A stretch of DNA of 64,000 nucleotides, from the NCBI GenBank assembly GCA_945862145.1, contig CAMAXE010000008.1, forward strand, positions 62,001-126,000, in the 5' to 3' direction. Each line of letters opens with the position of its first letter. The stretch's first letter is position 1. Below are positions 8,662 to 17,055 of the stretch, one piece after another. Made by a program: the position numbers and the translations under genes. The notes under the pieces were generated by a model. It saw nothing but the letters and a program-made list of their open reading frames with translations, was not told where the DNA came from and ran no database searches. The stretch comes from Klebsiella pneumoniae. GTDB lineage: Bacteria; Pseudomonadota; Gammaproteobacteria; Pseudomonadales; UBA5518.

Positions 8662-11181
8662 ATGAGCTCCTTGCCAAGTAATCGTATTGGTCGACGCGCG
8701 CTTGCAGGTGCGGTTTCCGCCGCCGTGGCTGGAACCATGGCCCCTGTAGCTTTTGCCCAGCAAGGCATCGAGGAAGTCATCGTCAGCGCCCGCAAGCGTG
8801 ACGAGAACATCCAGGACATCCCGCAGGCCGTGCTGTCTTTCAGCGCCAAGGACATGTCTAGGAAGGGCATCCAGAGCCTCCAGGATGTGGCCCGATTCTC
8901 GCCGTCGATGACGGTGGTGGGCGCCGGTGCCGGCCAGATGAAAGTCGTGTTCCGCGGGCTCGCGGATTCGCCCCGGCCCTTCATCGCGGAGTCTTCGGCG
9001 GCCATTTATCTCGATGAGCAGCCGCTCACCTCCGGCGCGCAGTCTCCGGAAATCCGTCCCATCGACCTGGCCCGCATCGAGAGCCTCGCCGGCCCGCAGG
9101 GCACGCTCTACGGCGCCAGTTCGCAGTCGGGCACCGTGCGCTACATCGTGAACAAGCCCGATGCCGAGGCCTTCGATGCCAGCATCGGCGGCGGCCTCGA
9201 GCAGATCGACAGCGGCAGCACGGGCTGGAACGGCGACGTCATGGTCAACATGCCGCTCATCAAGGACAAGCTAGCCATTCGCCTGGTGGGCTTCGGCGCC
9301 AAGGATGCGGGCTATATCGACAACGTGCTCGGCACCACGCCGCTGCACGGCGGCAAGGACAATTCGGCCCTGGTGAGCAAGGACATCAACGAGGGCAACT
9401 GGCAGGGCGGGCGCATCTCCGCCAAGTGGTGGGTGAACGAGGACTGGTCCCTCACCGGCATCTACAACAATGCCCGCTCCAAGCAAACCGGCTTCAACGA
9501 TTACGACGCCAATGTCGGCGACCTGAAGACCGTGAAATTTGTGAACGAGCGCTGGGACGATGCCTGGTCGAACTACCAGTTCACCGTCGACGGCGACCTT
9601 GGCTGGGCCACCGTCACCAGTTCCACCTCCTACTTCGAGCGCGATGTGGCCTACGTCTTCGACGCCACCAAGAACATTGCCTACTACCACGCCGTCCTCG
9701 GCGTCTATGGCCGTGGCAACTGCGCCTCGGACCAGCCCTACTACAACATCTACGACTTCGCCACGGCCTGCGAACTGAACGGTTCGGGCACCGACGTTGA
9801 CGACGCAGACCCGATCTCGTGGTTCCGCCAAGACCAGAAAGACAATCGCTGGACCCACGAGACGCGCCTCGGCGGTTCCACCTCCAAGCTCGACTGGACG
9901 CTCGGTTTCTTCTACCAGAAGTCCGAGCAGCACTGGGAGTACGGCACCTACGTGAAGGACTTCACGCGCACCGAGCGCTGGGCGCATTTCCAGGCTATCC
10001 GTGAACTGAACGGCCAGGACCCTCTCGCGCCCACCGACGTCAACTGGCGCTCAGGCGAGCGCTGGGAACGCAAGGATGCCTCGGTCTTCGGCGAAGGCGA
10101 GTACGCGCTGAACGAGCAATGGAAAATCTTCTTCGGTGCCCGTTGGTACAAGGCAGATATCGAGCGCCTCTACTACGAGCGCGTGCCCTCCACCAACGAC
10201 CCGCGCTTGGTGCCCAGTGATGGCAGCGAGAACGGCTGGCTGCCGAAGATCGGCGTGAAATACCAGATCGACGACAACCGCATGGTCTACGCGCTGTACT
10301 CGGAGGGTTTCCGCCTGGGTGGCGCCAACCGCGACCGCGCCGAGCAGCGCGGGCTCGTGCCCACCTTCCCGCGGGAGTACGAGTCCGACATCCTCCAGAA
10401 CTGGGAGATTGGCCTCAAATCCCAGTGGTTCGACAGCCAGGTACAGCTGAACATCACCGGCTACCATCAGGTCTGGAAGGACATGCAGCTCGAGCTGAAC
10501 GACCCCGGCTGCTGCACCCCGGTCGACATCGACAACGACGGCAGCACCGATGTGCGCTACCCCTACCAGACTGTCATTGCCAACCTCGGCGATGCACAGG
10601 TCGACGGCTTCGATCTCGATCTTTCCTGGAGCACGGGAGAGGGCTGGTCGGCAGGGATTGTGTCCACCTATCTCTTCAAGGCGGAACTGAAGGACGACAT
10701 CATCGCGGGCAATCCCAACGACCCCACCGACGATCCGTTCGTGCTGGACGGCGGCACGCGCCTGCCGCTCACCGCGGACCTCAAGTTTTCCACCTACCTC
10801 GAGTACGCGTGGCCCATGGCCCTGCTCGACGGTGGCGAGGCTTACGCGCGGCTCCAGTACAGCTACACCGACGGTTCGTGGAACCGCCTCAAAGACAACG
10901 ACGGCTGCCCGGGTTCGCGCTGCTTCGATTACAACGGCGACCGCTACAAGGACAAAAACGGCTACGGCGCCCGTGGCCGCCAGCCCGACTACGAGACGGT
11001 GGACCTGCGGATGGGCTACAGCACGGATCTCTGGGATCTCACGCTGTATGCCGACAACATGCTCGATCAGCGCGTGGTGCAGTTGCAGCCGTTCAACGCT
11101 GCTACCTATTTCGGGGGCCACACCATCCGGACCAGTCAGCCGCGCTCTTTCGGCATGAGCCTGCGCCGGTCCTTCCGCTGA
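8662..11181 (+). CDS. TonB-dependent outer-membrane receptor
   Basis: 839 residues from ATG 8662, preceded by GAGGAATAAGCAAC. A signal peptide is visible (about residues 1-34, ending in VAFAQQ). Next comes a TonB-box/plug start IEEVIVSARKRDENIQDIP, plug-domain landmarks QGTLYGASSQSGTVRYIVNKP, and a long beta-barrel rich in alternating aromatics that ends in RRSFR. Length is normal for the family. The IEEVIVTARKR-type opening is common in receptors of steroid- and terpenoid-degrading gammaproteobacteria. It would import a large or hydrophobic nutrient through the outer membrane with energy from TonB-ExbBD. The amidohydrolase lipoprotein follows 61 bases after the stop and may process the same ligand. 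Confidence 0.9.
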   Translation: MSSLPSNRIGRRALAGAVSAAVAGTMAPVAFAQQGIEEVIVSARKRDENIQDIPQAVLSFSAKDMSRKGIQSLQDVARFSPSMTVVGAGAGQMKVVFRGLADSPRPFIAESSAAIYLDEQPLTSGAQSPEIRPIDLARIESLAGPQGTLYGASSQSGTVRYIVNKPDAEAFDASIGGGLEQIDSGSTGWNGDVMVNMPLIKDKLAIRLVGFGAKDAGYIDNVLGTTPLHGGKDNSALVSKDINEGNWQGGRISAKWWVNEDWSLTGIYNNARSKQTGFNDYDANVGDLKTVKFVNERWDDAWSNYQFTVDGDLGWATVTSSTSYFERDVAYVFDATKNIAYYHAVLGVYGRGNCASDQPYYNIYDFATACELNGSGTDVDDADPISWFRQDQKDNRWTHETRLGGSTSKLDWTLGFFYQKSEQHWEYGTYVKDFTRTERWAHFQAIRELNGQDPLAPTDVNWRSGERWERKDASVFGEGEYALNEQWKIFFGARWYKADIERLYYERVPSTNDPRLVPSDGSENGWLPKIGVKYQIDDNRMVYALYSEGFRLGGANRDRAEQRGLVPTFPREYESDILQNWEIGLKSQWFDSQVQLNITGYHQVWKDMQLELNDPGCCTPVDIDNDGSTDVRYPYQTVIANLGDAQVDGFDLDLSWSTGEGWSAGIVSTYLFKAELKDDIIAGNPNDPTDDPFVLDGGTRLPLTADLKFSTYLEYAWPMALLDGGEAYARLQYSYTDGSWNRLKDNDGCPGSRCFDYNGDRYKDKNGYGARGRQPDYETVDLRMGYSTDLWDLTLYADNMLDQRVVQLQPFNAATYFGGHTIRTSQPRSFGMSLRRSFR

Positions 11182-11242
11182 TGCGGCCTGCGCTCCCGGC
11201 GGCGTCGTGCCGCAGGGAGCGCGTGGCGGTGGTGGCTCCTGC

Positions 11243-12904
11243 ATGAGTCGCCTTACGGCTTTCACAACCCTCTTGCTGCCGCTCCTTGTGGGCGGCTGTG
11301 CCTCACCACCTGCCGATACCGTGTTTCTGGGCGGACATGTCTGGACCGGCACCTCTGCCGTCTACCCGGTTGCGGGCGCCGAACCCACGGCGCTCGCAAT
11401 CCGTGCGGGCACGGTGGTGGCGGTGGGTGGAGATGCAGAGATCGCGCGTCTCGCCGGGCCTGCTACGCGCCGGGTGGCGCTGAACGGCCGTCGCGTGGTG
11501 CCGGGCTTTGTCGATGATCATGTGCATTTCATTTCAGGCGGGCTTGATCTCGAAGAAGTCCAGTTGCGCCCTGCCACTACCCGCGAGGATTTCGTGCGCC
11601 GCATCGCCGCGCGTGCCGCGCAGCGCCCGGGGCAGTGGATCACGGGCGGCAATTGGGACCACGAACCCTGGGGCGGAACACTGCCTGAAAAGGGCTGGAT
11701 AGACGGCGTCACCCGCGACACACCCGTGCTGGTCTCGCGCCTTGACGGCCACATGATGCTTGCCAATTCGCAGGCACTGGCGCTCGCCGGCATCACGGCG
11801 AAGACGCCCGATCCGCCCGGCGGGATCATCGAGCGTGACGCCCGTGGCGAGCCCACGGGAATCCTCAAAGACAAGGCCATCGATCTCGTATTCCGCCAGA
11901 TCCCGCCGCTCTCGCAGAACGCCGAGGACGCGGCCATCGACGCCGGCCAGGCGCATGTGCTCGCCCGCGGTGTCACCACGGTCTATGACATGGACACATG
12001 GCAGGCCCTCGCTGCCTTCGAGCGGGCGCGCAAGGCGGGACGGCTGAAACTCCGCGTCCACAGTGCGGTACCGCTGGAGACCTGGCCGCGCCTTGCCGAG
12101 TACGTGGCGCGCGAAGGGCGCGGCGATGACTGGCACTCCTGGGGTTCGCTGAAGGGTTTCACCGATGGTTCGCTGGGCGCGCGCACGGCGCTGCTTAACG
12201 CGCCCTACACGGATCAAGCCGACACCGTCGGCATCGCGCAGAACGATCTCGACGAACTCGGCGGGCAGATCATCGCCGCTGATGCGGCGGGGTTGCAGGT
12301 GGCGGTACACGCCATCGGTGACCGCGCGGTGGACTGGACCATCGACACTTTCCTCGAGTCCGAGCGACGCAACGGCCCACGCGACCGACGCTTTCGCATC
12401 GAGCATGCCTACGTCACCAGCCCCGATGCCGTGGCGCGCATGGCAGAACACCGGATCGTGGCCTCGCTGCAGCCGTATTTCACCGATGACGAAACCCGCT
12501 GGCTGATGAATCGGCTCGGGCCTGTGCGCGAGGCCTGGACCAACTGCTTCCAGGCCCTGCTTGCCGCCGATGTGCCGGTGGCGTTCGGCAGCGACTGGCC
12601 GGTGACGCGCGTCGATCCGCTGTGGGCTATCCACTCCGCCACCACGCGCAAGGATCTGGATAGCGCCGCCACGCCGGCGCTCTGGAGCGGGCGCCAGCGT
12701 ATGACGGTGCCCGAGGCCATCGCGGCCTATACGCGTGGCAATGCGTGGGCGGGCTTTCGCGAGACACGCACCGGCACGCTCGAGCCCGGCAAGGCCGCAG
12801 ACCTCGTGGTGCTCTCGCAGGACCTGCTTGCGCCCGGCGTCGATGCGCGCGAGGTTGAGGTCGATATGACGGTGGTGGGTGGCGAGGTGGCCTTCGCCCG
12901 CTGA
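11243..12904 (+). CDS. YtcJ-like amidohydrolase lipoprotein
   Basis: The start chosen is ATG 11243 (MSRLTAFTTLL), because it gives a lipoprotein signal with lipobox VGGC (Cys19); the track start adds 12 unlikely residues. The 553-residue protein shows the metal-dependent amidohydrolase-3 pattern: VPGFVDDHVHFISGG (HxH metal ligands), LKGFTDGSLGARTALL, AVHAIGDRAVD (His), RIEHAY (His) and FGSDWPV (catalytic Asp). This is the YtcJ/N-substituted formamide deformylase branch. It would be membrane-anchored in the periplasm. It probably belongs with the TonB receptor upstream. The substrate is unknown; a REP array starts right after the stop. Confidence 0.87.
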   Translation: MSRLTAFTTLLLPLLVGGCASPPADTVFLGGHVWTGTSAVYPVAGAEPTALAIRAGTVVAVGGDAEIARLAGPATRRVALNGRRVVPGFVDDHVHFISGGLDLEEVQLRPATTREDFVRRIAARAAQRPGQWITGGNWDHEPWGGTLPEKGWIDGVTRDTPVLVSRLDGHMMLANSQALALAGITAKTPDPPGGIIERDARGEPTGILKDKAIDLVFRQIPPLSQNAEDAAIDAGQAHVLARGVTTVYDMDTWQALAAFERARKAGRLKLRVHSAVPLETWPRLAEYVAREGRGDDWHSWGSLKGFTDGSLGARTALLNAPYTDQADTVGIAQNDLDELGGQIIAADAAGLQVAVHAIGDRAVDWTIDTFLESERRNGPRDRRFRIEHAYVTSPDAVARMAEHRIVASLQPYFTDDETRWLMNRLGPVREAWTNCFQALLAADVPVAFGSDWPVTRVDPLWAIHSATTRKDLDSAATPALWSGRQRMTVPEAIAAYTRGNAWAGFRETRTGTLEPGKAADLVVLSQDLLAPGVDAREVEVDMTVVGGEVAFAR

Positions 12905-12911
12905 CTCCCCG

Positions 12912-13175
12912 TGCCGTAGCGGGCCATGCCCGCGACCAACCCGGATATCGCGCGCATGGCGCGCTCCTACATCGGATGCTGCGCATGCCGCACACGCGCG
13001 TCACGCCGGCTGCCGCGCACGTCCCGCCGTAGGAGCGGGCCATGCCCGCGACCAACCCGGATATCGCGCGCATGGCGCGCTCCTACATCGGATGCGGCGT
13101 ATGCCGCACGCGCGCATCGTGCCGGCTGCCGCGCACGTCCCGCCGTAGGAGCGGGCCATGCCCGCGACCAAACAC
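12912..13175. repeat. REPIN-like tandem array, ~116 bp period
   Basis: Just over two tandem copies of a ~116-bp unit, with the core GTAGGAGCGGGCCATGCCC near 12915 (degenerate), 13030 and 13145, each paired with the inverted element CGCGCGCATGGCGCGCTCCTAC. The palindrome core is the same as in the arrays at 4530 and 19489, but the spacer sequence differs. ORFs reported here on both strands are repeat artefacts. Confidence 0.88.
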
Positions 13176-13191
13176 GCCGTGCCCTCGAAAA

Positions 13192-13556
13192 TCAGCTTTT
13201 TCGACGTGCGTTCTCGACATAGTGGAAGCTCTCCACGGGATGAGTCCGCCAGTTGGCCAGCAGTGCGAGCACCAGCAACGCGGCCATCGCGTTCATGGTG
13301 GAGTTGTAGATGCCCGCGCTCGGGTCTGGGGTGCCGGGCGGCACCAGCAGCATCAGTTTCTCGATGCTCACCGTATTGGCGCGCACCAGTTTCCCGGTCC
13401 CACTACGCCAATCACCCGCGTGAGCGGCGGGTCGAACACGCTCCACGCGTAGACCGAGCCGATGCACAGGTGGATCGATACCGAGGCTGCCGCTACCCGC
13501 CAGCGATTGAAGCCCGGCGGGGCGACGATGTGTTCCTTGGTGAGCGCGAGCCCCAC
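13192..13556 (-). pseudogene. internally deleted MFS (OFA-type) transporter
   Basis: On the minus strand, a GTG at 13556 opens FNRWRVAAASVSIHLCIGSV followed by YAWSVFDPPLTRVIGVV. This is the N-terminus and first membrane segment of oxalate/formate-antiporter-like MFS proteins. In a different frame, the C-terminus follows almost immediately (NSTMNAMAALLVLALLANWR, stop at 13192). Roughly 120 residues remain of a family that is usually over 400, so the 10 central membrane helices were deleted, leaving an out-of-frame junction near 13400-13420. The gene lies 10 bases beyond the stop of the solute-binding lipoprotein. Confidence 0.7.
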
Positions 13557-13566
13557 GGTGGCTTCT

Positions 13567-14346
13567 TTATTTGCGCACCAGCGCCGAGATGCCGCCCGTG
13601 TAGTAGGGCTCGGAGAACAGTACGGATTTCTTGCGCTCGTCGGTGATGGTGATGCAGGCGCCGATCAGGTCCACCTTGCCCGCAACCAGCGCGGGGATCA
13701 TGCCGCCGAAGTCCATGTTCACCACCTCGAGCTTGCGGTTCATTCGCTTGGCAACACGGGCGGCGATCTCGACGTCCATGCCCACCACCTTCTGTGAGCC
13801 ATCCACGAAGGAGAAGGGCTCGGTCACCGAGGCGGTGCCAAAGCGCAGCACCTCGCCGGTGCCCTCCTCGATGGTGGGCATGGGCTCGGGCGCACCTTGG
13901 GCGGGCAGCCAGCGCGCGCGCATCTGCTCGTACTCGCCGCTTGCTTTCATCTCGGCCACGAGGCTGTCTACGGCGCTTTTCAGCGTGGCATCGCCGAGGC
14001 GCATGGCAAAACCGTACTGGTCCACCGAGATCGGCTCGGCGAGCACCGTGAGCCCGGGCACCTTGCCGGCGATGTTGCGCAGGATCGGCTCGTCGTAGGC
14101 GGCAGCATCGGCCTTGCCGGTTTTTACGGCCATGGCCGAATCGAGCGCGCTGTTGAAATACTTGATCTTCGCGTTCGGCAGCTTGGCGAGCACCAGTTGA
14201 TCGGCCACCGTGCCGGTGGGCAGCGCAACCTCCATGCCGTCGAGTTGTTTGAGTTCGGTGATCGTGCTGCGTTCGGAGCAGCCCGACAGCACGGTGGTGG
14301 CCAAAAATAGTGCGGTCAGCAGGCGCGTTGCGGCAGGCATGGACAT
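13567..14346 (-). CDS. circularly permuted family-3 solute-binding lipoprotein
   Basis: The start is ATG 14346 (MSMPAATRLLTALFL), which gives a lipoprotein leader with lipobox LSGC; the track start is about 80 codons too long. The 259-residue mature protein contains both halves of an SBP_bac_3 domain, but in swapped order. It begins with the segment normally found in the second half (ITELKQLDGMEVALPTGT ... AVDSLVAEMKASGEYEQM, then W). It then has the segment normally found first (LRFGTASVTEPFSFVDG, GMDVEIAARVAKRMNRK, GGMIPALVAGKVDLIGACI, TITDERKKSVLFSEPYY) and stops. All expected elements are present once, so this looks like a true circular permutation and not a truncation. No ABC permease or ATPase gene is near. 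Ligand unknown; polar amino acids are usual for the family. Confidence 0.82.
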   Translation of the reverse strand: MSMPAATRLLTALFLATTVLSGCSERSTITELKQLDGMEVALPTGTVADQLVLAKLPNAKIKYFNSALDSAMAVKTGKADAAAYDEPILRNIAGKVPGLTVLAEPISVDQYGFAMRLGDATLKSAVDSLVAEMKASGEYEQMRARWLPAQGAPEPMPTIEEGTGEVLRFGTASVTEPFSFVDGSQKVVGMDVEIAARVAKRMNRKLEVVNMDFGGMIPALVAGKVDLIGACITITDERKKSVLFSEPYYTGGISALVRK

Positions 14347-14498
14347 GAGTGGCTCCGGTTGGGCGCGGACGGATGTCCGGCGCGACGGCTGAACAGTACC
14401 CCCGCACAGCCCCGCTGGCAACGCAGGGCTGCGTTGCGGTGCGCGGGCGTGGTGTGACAAGGTTCGATCGCGGTGAGAACAGCTGGCGGAGAGATGTG

Positions 14499-15026
14499 AT
14501 GCACAAGAGAACGCTGCAGGCCGCATGCCTGTGCCTGCTGGCGCTGCCCCCTGCGCTCGCCGTAGCAGCGAACCCCAAGGCTTTGGCACAGGCTCCGGAT
14601 TTCACCGCGCCGCGGCTCGATGCCGACGGCAGTTTCACGCTATCCGGACACCGCGGAACGCCGATGGTGCTCGACTTCTGGGCCACTTGGTGCGCGCCCT
14701 GCTGGCGGGCGCTTGCGGCCTCGGTCCGGCTGCAGTCGGCCTACGAGGCGAAAGGCCTGCAAGTGCTCGGTGTGAACATCGACGAGGACGTTCCCAAGGC
14801 GCGCGAATTCGCGGCGCGGCGCGCGCCCACGTTGGCGATGGTCTCGGATGCCAGCGGCCACATTGCCGACAGCTATGACGTGCACGCCATGCCGGTCACG
14901 GTGGTGCTCGATTGTGAGGGGCGTATCGCCGCCCGTTTCGAGGGATTCCCCGACGGCGTGGAGCGTCAGATCGAGCGCGCGGTTGCCGCCGTTACAGCAC
15001 AGCCTTGCGAGACGCGAGCGGATTGA
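14499..15026 (+). CDS. TlpA/ResA-like periplasmic thiol-disulfide protein
   Basis: 175 residues from ATG 14499 (MHKRTLQAACLCLLALP), with a clear signal peptide ending near AVAA. The thioredoxin fold is marked by MVLDFWATWCAPCWRAL with the CAPC active site at residues 65-68, and by the cis-proline segment HAMPVTVVLD. This is the AhpC/TSA-TlpA group, which keeps cysteines reduced in the periplasm, for example during cytochrome c maturation. The gene is divergent from the solute-binding lipoprotein and converges with the next gene, overlapping its 3' end by 35 bases. A specific client is unknown. Confidence 0.85.
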   Translation: MHKRTLQAACLCLLALPPALAVAANPKALAQAPDFTAPRLDADGSFTLSGHRGTPMVLDFWATWCAPCWRALAASVRLQSAYEAKGLQVLGVNIDEDVPKAREFAARRAPTLAMVSDASGHIADSYDVHAMPVTVVLDCEGRIAARFEGFPDGVERQIERAVAAVTAQPCETRAD

Positions 15027-16845
15027 AATTTCGCGCCAGCATGATCCGCCAGGCCGTGGCGCAGGTGCTGGGCAGCGGATTGGCGTGCCAGCCGAAGGGC
15101 ACCATCGCGCGGCGGTTGGCGTAGAGGTAGGGCCGATTGCCGGCGGCGAGGATATCGTCGAAACCCGCGTCCGGTACGCGGTCGAGTCGTAATTGCTCTA
15201 GCCCCTCCAGCATCCCTTGTTCGTCTGCGCGCAGTTGCGCGAGCCACTCCTTTACTTCTGCCGCCGCCGGGTCCTGCGGGTCCAGTGATGCGTAGTGCGT
15301 GATCATGTCGCGCACGGCAGTGATGGCGCCAGCGGTCCACTCCGCTGACATGATCGCCGCGCGGTAATTGCCACCTGAATCCCGGCCGTTGCCGTCGATG
15401 TCGGAGAAGCCCACGCCGAGGAGCTGCGTGCCCTTGCCGTAACCGCCCCAGCGTTTCATGTCCTGCCAGGCGCGAAAGGCGCTGCCAGCGCCGAACCAGC
15501 CGTCCAGTGTGTCGGCGCCCAGCGTGGCGATGCCCCAGGTGATCACGTCCACGGCGCGGGGGCCGCCGGTGGGCACCCACGGCGCTTGAGCATCGGGCGC
15601 GTTCGCGCGTCCGCCCTGCACGAAGCTGCCGTTCTGCCAGGCGTGGTGATGCAGGAAGTCCTGCAGCCCCGCCGTGTGTCTGCCGTCCGCATGCTGGCCG
15701 CCGCGCAGCAACACGCCAAGTTGCTGCTGCGCGCGTGCGATCTGCGTGCGATCGCCATCGCCGAGCGCCGTGTCGGACTGCAGCGTGGTGGCGAGCGTGG
15801 CTTCGAGCAGTTGCAGTCCTGCATACAGCGAGAAGTTGTTTTCCACCGATACGAAGTACGGGTCCACCGGGTCTTTGCCCTGATTCTGCACGGTGCCCGC
15901 AGGCGCGTAGTACACGCCGCCCAGCGTGGATTGCATCGCTGCGAAGGTGCCGAGCAGGGGCATGGCGTTCTGCAGCGCGGGTTCTGTGAAGGGCACGCAG
16001 GGCTTCTCTAGCGTGCCTTGGTAATGGAGGTGCGCGGCGTGCAGAGGGCCTAACAGGAATGCCCAGACGTTCTCGCCGGTGATCGGCTTGTAATCCATCC
16101 AGCTCACCAGCCCGGGCTGGTAAAGCGGATTGCCGCTCGGCAGGCCCGAGGTTTTCACCAGGCTCGCGTAGGCGCCATCGGGACCTTTCTCGAGAAAAGG
16201 ATCCACGGAGAGCCAGCTGCGCGGCACCATGCGGAAGGCGTAGGCCGCCTTGGGGTCGCGGATGCGCTGGCCGTTGTAAACGAAGGTCTCGCCCTGCGTG
16301 AGGCCGCGGATCATGCCGGGCGCCGCATCGGGTGCGTTGCCGAAATAGCCCCCGCGCAGCAGCAGGTTCTGGTTTGTGGCAAGCGTGTAGGCGTCGTTGG
16401 CGAGGCGCGTTGGCGCGCCCAGCACCACGGCGATCTGCCAGGTTGCGCTGTCGTAGAGGTTGGCGCCCGAATGCGTGTTCACGCGCTCGGCGAGCAGGGC
16501 GCCCGCGGCGTTGTCCTCGGCGGCTACGCTGTAATCGCCTGGGTTGTAGCGCAACTCCACCGCGCAGTCCGGCGCGGGGAAATGGCACACACGCTCGCCC
16601 CAGTAACGAGCGTTGTCGACGAAACTGAGTGGCAGGCGCTTGCCTGCCAGCGCCCCCGCGGTTGCGGTGTAGAGCATGCCGCCCTGATCGCGCGGCATGA
16701 CCAGAAAGCGGTAGCTGCTGGCAAGAGCATCGCTGTCTGCGCCCGCGCTGCCCGTGTCCGCTTGCACAGCCTCTGCCGCAAGGCCACGCGCCACGGCAAG
16801 CGCAAGACTCGCGAGGCTGAGCAGGGCGGCGCGTGACGCTGGCAT
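14992..16845 (-). CDS. secreted protein of unknown function, possible alpha-barrel glycosidase fold
   Basis: 617 residues from ATG 16845 (MPASRAALLSLASLALAVA), chosen because it begins a clean signal peptide cut near GLAAEA; a second ATG at 16881 is possible. The frame is long and rich in conserved-looking aromatic and Gly motifs (RYWGERVCHFPAPDC, DGRDSGG-like calcium-type loop DIDGNGRDSGG, RRAMVPFGWHANP). The helical, Trp-rich pattern (LHHHAWQNGSF, WGIATLGADTLDGWFG) resembles secreted alpha/alpha-barrel carbohydrate-active proteins, but I cannot assign a family. It converges with the TlpA-like gene with a 35-base overlap. Export to the periplasm or outside is likely; the activity is not known. 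Confidence 0.8.
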   Translation of the reverse strand: MPASRAALLSLASLALAVARGLAAEAVQADTGSAGADSDALASSYRFLVMPRDQGGMLYTATAGALAGKRLPLSFVDNARYWGERVCHFPAPDCAVELRYNPGDYSVAAEDNAAGALLAERVNTHSGANLYDSATWQIAVVLGAPTRLANDAYTLATNQNLLLRGGYFGNAPDAAPGMIRGLTQGETFVYNGQRIRDPKAAYAFRMVPRSWLSVDPFLEKGPDGAYASLVKTSGLPSGNPLYQPGLVSWMDYKPITGENVWAFLLGPLHAAHLHYQGTLEKPCVPFTEPALQNAMPLLGTFAAMQSTLGGVYYAPAGTVQNQGKDPVDPYFVSVENNFSLYAGLQLLEATLATTLQSDTALGDGDRTQIARAQQQLGVLLRGGQHADGRHTAGLQDFLHHHAWQNGSFVQGGRANAPDAQAPWVPTGGPRAVDVITWGIATLGADTLDGWFGAGSAFRAWQDMKRWGGYGKGTQLLGVGFSDIDGNGRDSGGNYRAAIMSAEWTAGAITAVRDMITHYASLDPQDPAAAEVKEWLAQLRADEQGMLEGLEQLRLDRVPDAGFDDILAAGNRPYLYANRRAMVPFGWHANPLPSTCATAWRIMLARNFNPLASRKAVL

Positions 16846-17055
16846 TGGTGGGGCCTCCGGCAAGGCGTAGTGAGCTGGCATTGTCGCCTGAGCAGGCGCG
16901 GGGGCTAAACACAATTCCGCCGCTGGGCGCGGCGATTCACGCCATGGTCCGGTGTCATCGCACTCCGCGCAGGGCGGCATATCGGGCCGGTCGGCGATAC
17001 ACTGCGCCCCGGCGCCTGCAACCGGTCAGCGTTTCCCCAGGTGCCAGAGGAGATC

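Noticed and set aside
9271-9987. 238-codon Val/Gly-rich minus ORF opposite the TonB receptor
   Set aside because: Antisense shadow of the receptor gene.
14966-16912. 648-codon minus-strand ORF
   Set aside because: Arg-rich shadow of the secreted protein in another frame; no signal peptide or motif.
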